Source: Manihot esculenta
Taxonomy: Eukaryota; Streptophyta; Magnoliopsida; Malpighiales; Euphorbiaceae
Direction of reading: 5' to 3'
Length of the DNA stretch: 64,000 bases
NCBI RefSeq assembly: GCF_001659605.2
Contig: NC_035162.2
Location: 30,260,153-30,324,152 of the forward strand
Positions 49,048 through 60,387 of the stretch are shown piece by piece (the stretch's first letter is position 1; every line of letters begins with the position of its first letter). The position numbers were made by a program, and so were the translations under genes. The notes beneath the pieces were generated by a model. It searched no databases. It was not told the origin of the DNA and saw only the letters and a list, made by a program, of their open reading frames with translations.

Positions 49048-49060
49048 AAGGGGGGGAGAA
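49048..49060 (+). other. Polypurine tract of element 3
   Basis: AAGGGGGGGAGAA immediately before the 3' LTR, preceded by the imperfect stem GAACCTTCG/CGAATGTTC. Confidence 0.85.
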
Positions 49061-51245
49061 TGTAATACCCGGCTAGAGTCCGGCACCGGAATTCTTGTCG
49101 TCCGGTGGACTCCGGGATGTCGGAATCCTCTAGAGGGTAGGAGATATGAGGTTTTCACGAATGTTGTGTGGTTTATTGTGTTACAGATAAATGGAACCAA
49201 GTTTTGAGTTGAAATGAACCAAGGCAGAGGAGCCAAGTTCGGCCGCCGAAGATAAGTTCGGCCGCCGAAAGTGCCCAATGTTCGGCTTCCGAATTCAGGT
49301 TCGGCCCCCGAATGTTGCATGGTTTTGCATGCGATTCGGCAGCCGAAGCTGAGTTGCTTAGCCAGCAGTTTTGTATCCCTGAGTCAGCATTTTGGACAGG
49401 TGTTATCACCAGATCATGTCCAGAAGTTGGCCACGTCTCCCCTGGTTTATTTGCTGAGTTTGAGCAGCTCATGCAGAGTGTTTTGATCGTTCACAAGGGT
49501 TTGAATGTTTTGAAGCAAAAGCTAAGTGTTTGAGAGAGTTTGAGAGGTTAAGAAGAGTTGGTCCGTTTTCCCGTGTTCAGAGTGTTTAGCTTCTTGCTTC
49601 AGGAGGTAAGTGATGCTTTTGACCATGGGTCTATGTTTTCTGCAGGTTTTATGGGAATTGGGGAGAGAGAGATGCATGTTGAGGTTTTAAATGGGAGTGT
49701 TGATGATTTATGCATGTATACATGATTATGTGTTATGTTTGTTTTGTTGTTTGGGGTTATTAGATAGTTTTGGACCCCTGTGACCATATACTTGAGTATA
49801 TGTGAGTTGAGTAGAGGAGGTAGGCATGTTTGGAGAGATTGAAGGGAAGGAAGAGATGGTTTGCCGTTGAAGCTGAGTTCTGGATGAACTCAGGTTCGGC
49901 AGCTGAAGGTGCCTTCAGCCGCCGAACCTCTTGCATGGTGGCTTGGCTGCCACAGCCTGTTTTGCATGTTCGGCTCTGTTTGGGGGATTCGGCCGCCGAA
50001 GGTGCCCCCGAAGGTGCTTGAGTTTCGTCTCTGGAGAGGACATTCGGCCGCCGAACCTGCCGCCGAAAGTGTCCTGTCCAGCTTTCTTTTGCATGCTTTG
50101 CATGGATAGTTGAGTGAGTTTAAGGGGATTCTTGGGGAAGTTTAATAGAGTTGTTCTTAAGCTAGTTTTGGTCCCTCATTTGAGTCTATCTGTATAGGTA
50201 CAGACCAGAGGAACCAGAGAGAGCAGCAGTGAGTACTGCTCCAGAGGTTCAGAGCCTGCAGAGTCAGTCAGTCTAGATAGCCAGAGGTGAGTGGAACTAA
50301 ACTTATGACTTTTAATTGAACCATAAACTGCTTTTAGCATTTCTCATGCATCATGTTTATGCCATAGGTTGATTGCATTAGTAGTCACGAATATGTTGCA
50401 TTGCATTGTTATTTGGTGATGTGAGTGAATGCTGAATGATCCAATAGTCTCAGACAGGAAGTCCAGGAGCCTTTGACTACGCCCTGGCACGTATAGCAAA
50501 GTCCAGGAGCCTTTGACTACGCCCTGGCAGGTATATAGCAAAGTCCAGGAGCCTTTGACTACGCCCTGGCAATGGTAAGTACAGAGGTGTTATATACACA
50601 TATACATATATGACAGGAAGACCAGGTGCTCGATTCTACGCCCTGGCACAGAGTTACTGGGACTATGTGGTGACAGGTTTACAATTGATGTGGCTTGTCT
50701 GTGATATGGTGCATTCCATGAGATCATATTTTACTGAGATGTTTTACTGTTCTACTCACTGGGCTATAGAGCTCATCCCACTCCCTTAACCCCAGTTTTG
50801 CAGGTTCAGTGTACAGTGTACAGGGACAGTCCAGCAGAGTACAGGAAAAGTAAAGCGATCTGTAATAGCTTAGAGTGGACATGTAATATTAACGAGATGT
50901 AATAGTTGTTGCTTGACCTAGTGATGTATGTTTTGTACATGATCTGTATATGTATATATGTTTTCCTGTATGTGAAAACCAGGCTTAACAGGTATGAGTT
51001 AACCCATCTAGCGCAAGCTCTAGTCAGGGATACAGAGTACAGAGTACATGAGTACAGAGTACAGAGATAGTGCATGCACAGGTTAAGCCTTGGTTCAGAA
51101 AAGAGTTTTATTTTCACAGAAAATGTATGATCATGTATGAGATTTACAGGTACACAGAGAGTATAGCAGGCTTGCTACGGGTTCTGGCGGCCTTAAGCCG
51201 ACCTGAATCCTAGCGCCGGTGACGGTCCATTTTGGGGTCGTTACA
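49061..51245 (+). repeat. 3' LTR of element 3
   Basis: Same length and ends as 41689-43873. It ends TCGTTACA at 51245 and is followed by GAT, the three bases that lie between LTR and primer site after the 5' LTR. Confidence 0.95.
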
Positions 51246-51258
51246 GATTTCCTTTTTA

Positions 51259-51757
51259 TGTAACAGCCCGGCCCCGTACGACCGGCCCTGTTACCGCTCA
51301 CAGCCCGTGACCTTCCTCTGGGCCCAGCCACTGTGAGCAGCTCTTAACATCCCTTCACCCTCACGGGTTCCAGGCAGGATTTGTCCCTCGGGGGAGCCAT
51401 TACGGCCCGCCCTAGCCCGAGTGGATTTGGCCCAATTCCTTCCTCTGGGAATTAGGTCGCCTCCCCCACTGCTCGAACCCTTGACCCAATTGGTACTCAC
51501 TCTCACCAGACTATTCCCTTAAAGTGGGAGGTCAAGGGTTCGAGCAGTGGGGGAGGCGACCTAATTCCCAGAGGAAGGAATTGGGCCAAATCCACTCGGG
51601 CTAGGGCGGGCCGTAATGGCTCCCCCGAGGGACAAATCCTGCCTGGAACCCGTGAGGGTGAAGGGATGTTAAGAGCTGCTCACAGTGGCTGGGCCCAGAG
51701 GAAGGTCACGGGCTGTGAGCGGTAACAGGGCCGGTCGTACGGGGCCGGGCTGTTACA
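51259..51757. repeat. Perfect 228-bp inverted repeat with 43-bp loop (hairpin/foldback)
   Basis: Arms 51259-51486 and 51530-51757 appear perfectly complementary; I compared most of their length and found no mismatch. The outer ends are TGTAACAGCCCGGCC and its complement ending GGGCTGTTACA, LTR-like TG...CA termini. It is GC-rich, unlike its surroundings. The right arm contains GGTTCGAGC near the loop, resembling a pol III B box. A matching 5-bp duplication (ATAGA) is found only at the start of element 3 and after this hairpin. No coding capacity. Confidence 0.93.
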
Positions 51758-51762
51758 ATAGA

Positions 51763-53494
51763 GTTTGAAATTGAACTGATGCCTGGTACTAGACCGATCT
51801 CTATCCCTCCTTACAGGATGGCACCAGCAGAATTGAAAGAGTTAAAAGAACAGTTGCAAGAGCTGGTAGATAGGGGTTTCATCCGACCGAGTACCTCACC
51901 TTGGGGTGCTCCAGTGCTATTTGTGAAAAAAAAGGATGGATCTCTCAGACTTTGTATCGACTACAGGCAGTTGAACAAGGTCACTACCAAGAATAAGTAC
52001 CCGTTGCTAAGGATCGACGATCTATTTGACCAGCTAGCCGGAGCAGGTTGTTTCTCCAAAATAGATCTGAGATCGGGGTACCATCAGCTAAGGATAAGAG
52101 AAGAGGATGTGCCAAAGACAACATTCAGGACCATATATGGGCACTATGAGTTCCTTGTAATGCCGTTCGGGTTAACCAATGCCCCTGTAGCATTCATGGA
52201 TCTCATGAACAGAGTATTTAGCCAATGCCTGGATCACTTTGTTATTGTTTTCATAGATGATATCTTAGTGTACTCCAGGAATGCAGAGGAGCATGCCCAT
52301 CATCTGAGGTTAGTTCTGCAGACCTTGAGGGAACATGGCTTGTATGCCAAGTTCTCCAAGTGTGAGTTCTGGCTGAGGAGCATCTCCTTCTTGGGGCATG
52401 TGGTGTCAGAAAATGGAATCGAAGTAGACCCCAAGAAAGTGGAAGCTGTAGCTAACTGGCCTAGACCCACTACGGTGACAAAGATCAAGAGTTTCTTGGG
52501 TTTGGCAGGTTACTACAGGAGGTTCGTTCAGGACTTCTCTAGGATTGCAGCTCCCATGACCAGATTGACTAAGAAGAACCAGAGGTTTGTGTGGACCGAC
52601 CAGTGTGAAGAGAGCTTTGAGGAGCTAAAGAAGAGGTTGACTTCAGCACCAGTGTTAGCTCTGCCATCTAGTAATGAAGACTTCTCAGTCTATTGTGATG
52701 CGTCCCGTGTGGGACTGGGTTGTGTGCTAATGCAGAATGAAAGGGTGATTGCTTATGCTTCTAGGCAGCTGAAGAAGCACGAGTTGAATTACCCTACACA
52801 TGACCTGGAGATGGCAGCGGTGATCTTTGCACTCAAGATGTGGAGGCATTACCTTTATGGGGTAAAATGTGAGATCTTCACAGATCATAAGAGCCTGCAG
52901 TACATCTTGAGTCAGAGAGATTTGAATTTGAGGCAGAGAAGATGGGTAGAACTGCTCAGTGACTATGATTGCAAGATCCAGTACCATCCGGGTAAGGCAA
53001 ATGTTGTGGCAGATGCCTTAAGCCGGAAATCACTTGGCAGTTTGTCCCATATTTCAGCAGAGAGGAGGCCAGTAGTGAGAGAGTTCTTCGAGCTCATGAA
53101 TGAAGGTCTACAGCTGGAGTTGTCTGGTACAGGTGCCTTAGTTGCCCAAATGAGAGTGGCACCCGTGTTTCTGGAGCAGGTGGCTCAGAAACAGCACGAG
53201 GACCCAGAGTTAGTGAAGATTGCCAGGACTGTTCAGTCAGGCAAGGATAGTGAGTTCAGATTCGACAACAAAGGGATCCTCCGCTATGGGAATAGATTGT
53301 GTGTACCAGATGACGTAGGGCTGAAGGGAGACATTATGAGGGAGGCTCATAATGCCAGATACAGTGTTCACCCTGGAGCCACCAAAATGTACCAAGATCT
53401 GAAAGGAGTTTACTGGTGGCCAGCTATGAAAAGAGAAGTGGCACAGTTTGTGTCAGCCTGCGAAGTATGTCAGAGGGTGAAACTGGAACATTAG
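51763..53494 (+). pseudogene. RT-RNase H-integrase part of element 1
   Basis: Resumes the frame broken at 41688 ([19 protein letters not shown]). RT with FIDDILVYS, RNase H with CDASRVG and TDHKSL, and the integrase zinc-binding region are present. It ends at TAG 53492-53494 where the sister elements have CAG (KLEHQKPAG), one nonsense change. Confidence 0.9.
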
Positions 53495-54592
53495 AAGCCG
53501 GCTGGAATGCTTAACCCACTACCTATTCCAGAGTGGAAATGGGAGAATATAGCTATGGACTTCGTGGTGGGGTTACCGGCAGCGTCCAACAGATTGGACT
53601 CCATATGGGTGATTGTGAACAGATTCACCAAATCTGCTCACTTCATCCCTATCAGGAGTGGCTATTCTGTGGACAAGCTAGCGCAGGTGTATGTTGATGA
53701 GATTGTCAGGCTGCATGTGGTTCCTATTTCAATAGTGTCTGATCGAGGACCCCAGTTCACCTCTAGGTTTTGGCGGAGTCTGCAAAACGCTATGGGTACC
53801 AGGTTGGGTTTTAGCACTGCTTTCCATCCACAAATGGACGGACAATCAGAGAGGACCATCCAGACAATAGAGGATATGCTCAGAATGTGTGTGCTGGATT
53901 TTGGCGGTTCTTGGAGGCAGCATCTACCTTTGGTGGAGTTTGCCTACAATAACAGCCATCATGCTATCATCGGGATGGCTCCATATGAAGCTTTATATGG
54001 GAGGAAGTGCAGATCACCTGTCTGCTGGGAAGAAGTTGGAGAAAGGGCCTTGGCAGGACCTGAGCTAGTAGAGATCACCAGCAGAGTGGTGCCCATAATC
54101 AGAGAAAGGATCAAGACTGCTGCAAGCAGGCAAAAGAGTTATGCAGACGTCCGCAGAAGGCAAGTAGAGTTTCAGGAGGGGGATTTGGTATTGCTCAAGG
54201 TGTCTCCAATGAAAGGGGTGATTCGGTTCGGAAAGAAAGGTAAACTAGCTCCACGGTACATCGGACCCTTTGAGATCTTGCATAAGATCGGGAATGTATC
54301 GTATAAGCTGGATTTACCTGCTTCAATGGAGAGAATCCATCCGGTTTTCCATGTTTCTATGTTAAGAAAGTTCGTGTCAGATCCGAGCAAGGTTCTTAGT
54401 GAGCCTGATATAGAGATCCAAGAGGATCTCACCTATGTTGAACAGCCAGTACGGATTCTTGACACTCAGATCAGAAAGTTGAGAAACAAGGAGATTCTGA
54501 TGGTGAAAGTCCTTTGGAATCACCACAACATCGAAGAGTGTACCTGGGAGACACGGGAGTCCATGCTCCAGCAATATCCTCACCTCTTTTAA
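53495..54592 (+). pseudogene. Integrase core and chromodomain part of element 1
   Basis: Same frame after the TAG. Carries the integrase catalytic D, D, E ([23 protein letters not shown]), the GPF module and chromodomain ([17 protein letters not shown]), ending QQYPHLF. Differences from element 2 such as IVNRFTK for IVDRLTK suggest relaxed constraint. Confidence 0.9.
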
Positions 54593-54676
54593 AGTAAGTG
54601 TTATGTGTTTTATATGAATGTTTATGTTTTATGCTATGCCATGTTTGTTGGTGAACTTTCGGGGACGAATGTTCTT

Positions 54677-54689
54677 AAGGGGGGAAGAA
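54677..54689 (+). other. Polypurine tract of element 1
   Basis: AAGGGGGGAAGAA directly before the 3' LTR start TGTAATACCC. Confidence 0.85.
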
Positions 54690-57049
54690 TGTAATACCCG
54701 GCTAGACTCCGGTATCGGAATTCCTACCGTCCGGTGGAATCTCGGATGTCGAAAACCTCTAGAAGGGAAAAACCATGTTTTCATAAAATGTTTTAATGTA
54801 TTTTATGGTTTTAAGCAAGAAAGAAATTAAGTTTTGAATGAAAATGGTCTTGAGAGGAAGACTCAGGTTCGGCTGCCGAACCTCAAGTTCGACCGCCGAA
54901 CCTCAAGTTCGGCCGCCGAACATGCATGCACTTCGGGAGTGCTTTAGGCCCCCGAAGGCAAAAGTGAGGGAAGTCCAAGTTCGGTCGCCGAACCTAATGT
55001 TCGGCCGCCGAACATGGCATGCATGCGGAGGCACGTTAGGCCCCCAAAAGTGGCCTGGCCAACCACCTATAAAAGGGTCCCCTTGTCCGAATGGGCGAGC
55101 TTTTCTCCCCATTTTCGGCCAAGGTGAGTTCTCCGCCGTCCCTCACCGATTCTGAGTCCTTTTCTTCAAATATTTCATGATTTTCATGAGTTCTCACTTT
55201 GTTTTGAAGATTTTGAGCTTTAAAGCAAGTTTTGAGGCTTGGAAGACTCAGGAGCTCTTTTCCGTGGTTCTCCAAGTTTAGGTCGTCTCTCTCTCGATCT
55301 TCAAGAGGTAAGAGCCGATCTTGAACTCATTTTATGTTTTAAGCAAGCTTTAAGTTGATCTATGGGGTAGAAATGCATGTTTAGGTTAGTTGAGCTTTGT
55401 TAGGTTTTATGTGATTATATGGACAATGTATGATATTTGTGTATGTTTGATGTGTTGTAGTTGGGGTTTAGGATAGTTTGAAGCCCCTAGGAGCTTATGT
55501 ATGTATCTATGCATGTTTTGGTTGAGTTGTATGCTTGATAGGAAGGATTGGGAGGAAAGTGTGCAGTGATGAGCTGAGTTTCTGCCCTTCAGGAGAAACC
55601 AGGTTCGGCAGCCGAAGGAACTTTCGGCAGCCGAAGGAACTTTCGGCCGCCGAACATGCTTGTGAAGGCCAGCCTTTCGGCTGCCAAAGCCTGCCCCCGA
55701 AAATGGACTTTCGTCTCTGGAGGGCACTTTCGGCCGCCGAAGGTGCCGCCGAACCTGCATGACTTTCGCCTCTAGAGAGACTTTCGGCCGCCGAACCTGC
55801 CGCCGAAAGTGCCCTGTTCAGCCTTCCTTTGCATGTTTTCTATGGATGTTTTGAGGTGTTTTAAGGGGATTTTTAGGGAGTATTTTAGGGTTATGTTTAT
55901 GTTTGTTAGGTCCCTCATTTGAGTCCACCTGTGTAGGTTCGGACCCGAGGAACCGAGGACCCCAGCAGTGAGATAGCTGCTTTCGAGTCTTGTCAGAGCT
56001 AGCCAGAGGTGAGTGGAATAACTCTCTTTATGTTTTAAAGTAAATAAATAAAAGTTTCAGCATGATTCACGCATCATGAATGCCATGGGATATATTAGGG
56101 TGCTTGCATTAGAATTCACGAATATGTTGCATTGCATATTATGTTGTTAATGTGGATGGATGTTGGATGACCCATTGGTCCTCAGTATGATGAGATATGA
56201 TATGATATGGAAGTCCAGGTGTGGCCTGCACTACGCCCTTGGCACTATGTAAGGGAAAGTCCGGGTGTGGCCTGCACTACGCCCCCGGCATTATTGGATA
56301 TGCATGATATGTTATGTTTAAGGGAAAGACCAGGTGTGGCCTGCACTACGCTCCTGGCTTGATTGGATTATGATGAGGGTCATTGGTGACAAGTCCATCC
56401 TTGATGTGAATTGTTTGTGCTGTGATGCATTCCATGTTATCATATGTTCTAAATAATATGTTTTATTATTCTGCTCACTGGGCTCTAGTAGCTCACCCCT
56501 CTCCCTTAACCCCCAGGTTTGCAGGTACAGGGTAGATCAGGAGGTCAGCAAGAGTAATGAAGTCATGGTCATGTAATAGCTAGTGTGGACATGATATATG
56601 TTAATATGTTATGTTTAGTACAGTCATGTAAAAGTATAGTATTGAATGCAATGTAATGATGTTTATGAAAGTTTAGAGTTGTGCTTGACCATAGTATGTT
56701 GTTTATCCCTTTTAGTACATGATCATAGATGTTTAATGATGTTTATGTTTAACCAAGCTTAATATATGATGTGATACCCCATTGGAGCTTTTGTTGAGGG
56801 CTCCAGTGAGTGGTTTATGTTTATGGTTATGTGCATGCACAGGTTAAGCTTGGTAAAGGAAAGGAAAGAATGTTTACAGTTATGTTGATGGATGAATGAA
56901 AAGAAAAGTTCAAATGTTTATGTATGCGTTGATCATGTATGGGATTTAACAGGTTTTCAGGATGAATGTTAGGCTTGCTATGGGTCCCGGCGGCCTTAAG
57001 CCGACCCTGATCCTAGCGCCGGTAGCGGTCCGATTTTCGGGTCATTACA
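54690..57049 (+). repeat. 3' LTR of element 1
   Basis: 2360 bp, uninterrupted, about 22 bp longer than the reassembled 5' LTR because of small duplications within palindrome runs (about 54880-54915 and 55600-55640). It has TATAAAAG at 55068-55075 and shows the empty target of element 2 (CATTTTATGTTTTAAG, about 55328). Ends TCATTACA, followed by TTTGT. Confidence 0.94.
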
Positions 57050-57054
57050 TTTGT

Positions 57055-57290
57055 GCAAGACCATGACTCGATAAAGAAGGATCTAGCGAAATGATTTCCT
57101 TCCGAAGACTTTTCTTAGATAGATGGCATCTTCCCTAAGGAGGTGAAAGATGAGATTAACGAGGGGGAGGAATGAGCTGAGGGCATCCCCAATGACCGGG
57201 TCGCTACAGACAATGTAATAGATGTAGGAAATAGTGATGTAATAGAGACACGAGTGGAGGAACCTATAAATATTCCTCCTCCCACATAAT
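57055..57290 (+). pseudogene. Gypsy accessory ORF remnant, copy 2 (right part)
   Basis: Continues 26912 and matches 11153-11390 (AAGAAGGATCTAGCGAAATG...). Further right, 57290-57485 matches 11390-11590, then a deletion relative to block B1 (lacking about 11590-12915, including the minisatellite) joins it to the minus-strand gag. Confidence 0.7.
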
Positions 57291-57499
57291 CTTTTATAAC
57301 TTCAATAAAAATGTTTTCTCATGTCATTACTTTAACTGAGTGTCTACATATCCTGCGCTCATTCACAACCCTCTTTTAAGACTTAAATAATTTATTTTAA
57401 AGAACTGATAAGGGTTAACACCCATCCACCTTAGTGGTAATAAATAGCTTGAAAACTTTGAACAATAAAGATAACACTCGGATATATAGCCTTGCATTA

Positions 57500-58270
57500 C
57501 TCGCCCGTGAACACTTGATTTCTTTATCATTTTTTTTATTCCACATTAAAATACAAGTCTGTGAGTCATTCAATAGAGTATAATTCTTATACTTCCTTTG
57601 ATATAAAGAGATGAGATAACTTCTATGATCTCCTTTATGTCCTCGCCTCTCAGGCTTTTGACTTTGGTTTTGGTTCGCCCTCTTGTCCTTTTTTAATGCT
57701 CTGACTTTGTCATCCAACCTGATATACTTTTGAGTTTTGTCTATCAACTGTTGATACGTCACAGCCAGATTTTTAATTAAGAAATCCATGAATTTAATAT
57801 TTCGCATTCCTTTCTTCAATGCTTTATATGCTATCTCGTGATTTCATTCTTCTGCATGTATGGGTTCAGCGTTGAACTGTGAGATAAAAATCCTTACAAA
57901 CTTGCCCTATCCTTGGCGGATCTTCCGCAAGTCAGAGAAATTTTTTTTATGAGGTATACACGTAATAAATTTGAATTAAATAATGTAGCAATTTGTGTAA
58001 TTTTTAATTAAACCTGGATTTAGATGTTGGTACCATTTTTGAGCTAAATCTATAAGTGTTAATGGAAACACTTGGCATAACACAAAATCGTAACATCCTG
58101 AAACTGTATGGTTGTCCTAAAGATTACTAGGTGGCTTCTGGGATTGGCTCTTCTATCATATTTGTCCAAGATAGATAGCTTACACTTGGTTAGGAAGGTT
58201 TCTGCTAAAATTTCTTCCGAAAGAGTCGAGGCACCCATTACGTCAAAATCTATCAAGTTGTTCTTAAATG
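57500..58270 (-). pseudogene. Tat-like gag fragment, minus strand, block B3
   Basis: The minus strand at 57819-57640 reads MKKGMRNIKFMDFLIKNLAV then LIDKTQKYIRLDDKVRALKK. At 58256-58140 it reads MIDFDVMGASTLSEEILAE then LSILDKYDR. It matches 12920-13660 and is broken by stops. Confidence 0.6.
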
Positions 58271-59510
58271 GAACAAATTTATTTCCTACTTAAAATATTT
58301 TTATTTTTTAAAATAATAAAATAAAATCATACGTAATTTTATTGTAATTCAATTAATTTTTTTTATAAAGTGAATCATATCAAATAAAAGGTTTGTTTAT
58401 AAGATGACATGATAATCTCAATCAATCAAATATTTAAATTATTGACCACCAATTACTGAAAATAATGATAAGACATATCTAAATATCTTCCCCAAATGCC
58501 TATCACAAAAAAAAAAAAAAAAAAAAAAAAAACACTTAAATTATTTAAACATAAAATAGAAAGTGGTGATCTTGAGAATGGCTTATGCTTTTCTCTATTT
58601 TGAAAACAAACAAAAGCTTTCCTAATCCTCTATTTGAAGTTACTAATTTCACAAAAATTCAATTTATTTTTTTTCTAATTTTCTAATTTAAAATAAATTA
58701 ATTAAAAACTCACTTCAAACAAAAAAAATTGAAAGAAAAGGAATTAATTAATTTGAAATTTTGTGAAATATATTTTATTTCAATTGAACTTACAAATTAT
58801 TAAAAATTAGTTTAGAAATGGATATGATTAATAATAGGTTAAACTTATTTGTTGTTCCATAATTGCAAAATTCATGGGAAGCAAGAAAATATAGGTATAC
58901 AAAAGAGAAATATATTTTAGCAAAGATCTTAGAGTGAGATTCTTGGACAGTATATTTATCGGCTTTAGACTTGATAGCAAGAAAGTCATAGCTATTTTGT
59001 ACGATTCATGCTTGTTGTTGCCGGAATATTATAAGTGCCAAGATTACTGATCTAACCGTGTATGATGTCACTTTTCATTTATATAAATATAAAATGTTTT
59101 ATGCTTATCTCTCGAGGTGGCACGATTTCTTTTGTCTTAATTAATACTTTCAAGTTCGAATTTTGAATATGGACTACTTTTAAAATTTAGGAAAGAGTGT
59201 TTTACATCTCTACATTGAGTCCATTCGACATGAATCAATATTAATCGGGCTAGTAGATTTTGGATGCTTAAATAATTTTAAATAAGTATAAATATTTTTT
59301 ATAACTAAGAAACTTTATGATTAGAATCACCCCCTTAATTTAAACTATTTGTTTTATTTTGATGGACAGATCCTGTAAATTTGGTCAAATGAACTATTCA
59401 CATGAATACTGAAAGAAACATAGAAAGACTCATAACTAAAAAAAACAAAGGAAGAGATATAGATTTTACATTTTTAAGGCAAAGACGAGTACACTTTGGA
59501 AGTTTTTCTA
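58270..59510. repeat. AT-rich spacer of block B, copy 3
   Basis: More diverged than copies 1 and 2. It contains a 27-base poly-A (58506-58532) not present in the other copies. No gene recognised. Confidence 0.7.
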
Positions 59511-59598
59511 AATTTAGTTGTATGAATGAGAGGGAAAAGCAAACAATCAGCTATAAAACCCTGCGCAAATAAATTAACCGAAAGAAGCAACAACAAAA
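59511..59598 (+). pseudogene. Leader of a third pectinesterase relative, cut at its start codon
   Basis: Matches the leader of pseudogene 1 (AAAACCCTGCGCAAATAAAT...CAACAACAAA) and stops exactly where the ATG would be, replaced by a copia LTR starting TGTTGGGAAAAT at 59599. The remainder of the gene, if any, lies beyond the window. Confidence 0.75.
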
Positions 59599-60187
59599 TG
59601 TTGGGAAAATAGGATAAAATACTAAAACCTGAATCATGTTAAACACTGTCCTTAAGGATTTATTTTGTAATCCTCCAGGATTAAACAGGTTTTTATGAGA
59701 TTTAATTTTCAGAATAAGGACAATAAGAATTTATTTCTAATTTATAACCCAGCAGAAAACATAGACAAAAGAGAATAAAGTAGAAAAATGGGATTGCCTT
59801 TCTTTGTAAAAATAGAGGTTATTTATAGTAAAAAAAATGGTCGTTGTAAGCGGTTATAAAAATCTTGAGATAATAAAATCATAACGGTCAGATTTAATAT
59901 TAGATTTAAATATCAAATCTTTGTAAAAATGGAGGCTATTTATAGTAAAAAAGAAAATGGTCATTGTAACCGGTTATAAAAAATCTTGAGATAATAAAAT
60001 CATAACGGTCAGATTTAATATTAGATTTAAATATCAAATCTATAACAGCAAAAAAATCTCATAAATAAAATCTTCAATGACCATAAAATCTTTAACAACC
60101 ATAAAATCTTTAACGACCATAAAATCTTCAACGACCATAAAATCTTCAACGGCCATAAAACCTTTTAAAATCTAAACTAATTTTACA
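59599..60187 (-). repeat. 3' LTR of the copia element, 589 bp
   Basis: Begins TGTTGGGAAAAT and ends TTTTACA on the + strand, so TG..CA in both readings. Inside are a tandem duplication of about 120 bp (59804-59920 and 59921-60041) and five to six 19-bp units of the type AACGACCATAAAATCTTTA (about 60066-60167). Confidence 0.8.
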
Positions 60188-60387
60188 ATAATCCCCCATA
60201 TATTTCAAAAGATTTTTCATTGCTAGATTTAAAAATTTAGTGTATATGTTTCGAATCTGGTATCTTTTGGACTATGAACCAGACCTAGATTAATAAGACT
60301 TAACATACAGAGTAATTCGTGAAACTTTTATTTCTATGAACCAAACAATCTTTTTTTGTATGCTAATATCCCATCAATCTCATAACA

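Larger units (their letters stand above)
41689..51245 (+). mobile_element. Tekay-like chromovirus (element 3), 9,557 bp
   Basis: Inserted in the pol region of element 1. Two 2185-bp LTRs (41689-43873 and 49061-51245) differ at roughly a dozen positions by eye, fewer than in element 2, so it may be the youngest. The left flank is ATAGA. The expected right ATAGA is not at 51246 but at 51758, after a 13-bp bridge and a 499-bp hairpin. The polyprotein has one stop in RNase H. Confidence 0.93.
26913..57049 (+). mobile_element. Outer Tekay-like chromovirus (element 1), hosting two nested elements
   Basis: LTRs begin TGTAATACCCGGCTAGAC and end ...TCATTACA (3') or ...TCGTTATA (5'). Flanks are TTTGT at 26908-26912 and 57050-57054. 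The 5' LTR is split by element 2 (27540-37539). The coding region is split by element 3 plus a hairpin (41689-51757). Without the inserts it is about 10.4 kb. Gag, protease, RT, RNase H, integrase and chromodomain are all recognisable, with a frameshift at 40115-40118 and a stop at 53492. The 5' LTR now ends TA instead of CA, showing decay. Confidence 0.93.

Noticed and set aside
51291..51506. Two minus-strand ORFs over the hairpin left arm
   Set aside because: They are open by chance in GC-rich sequence; no domain recognised, and they would be mirrored by the other arm.
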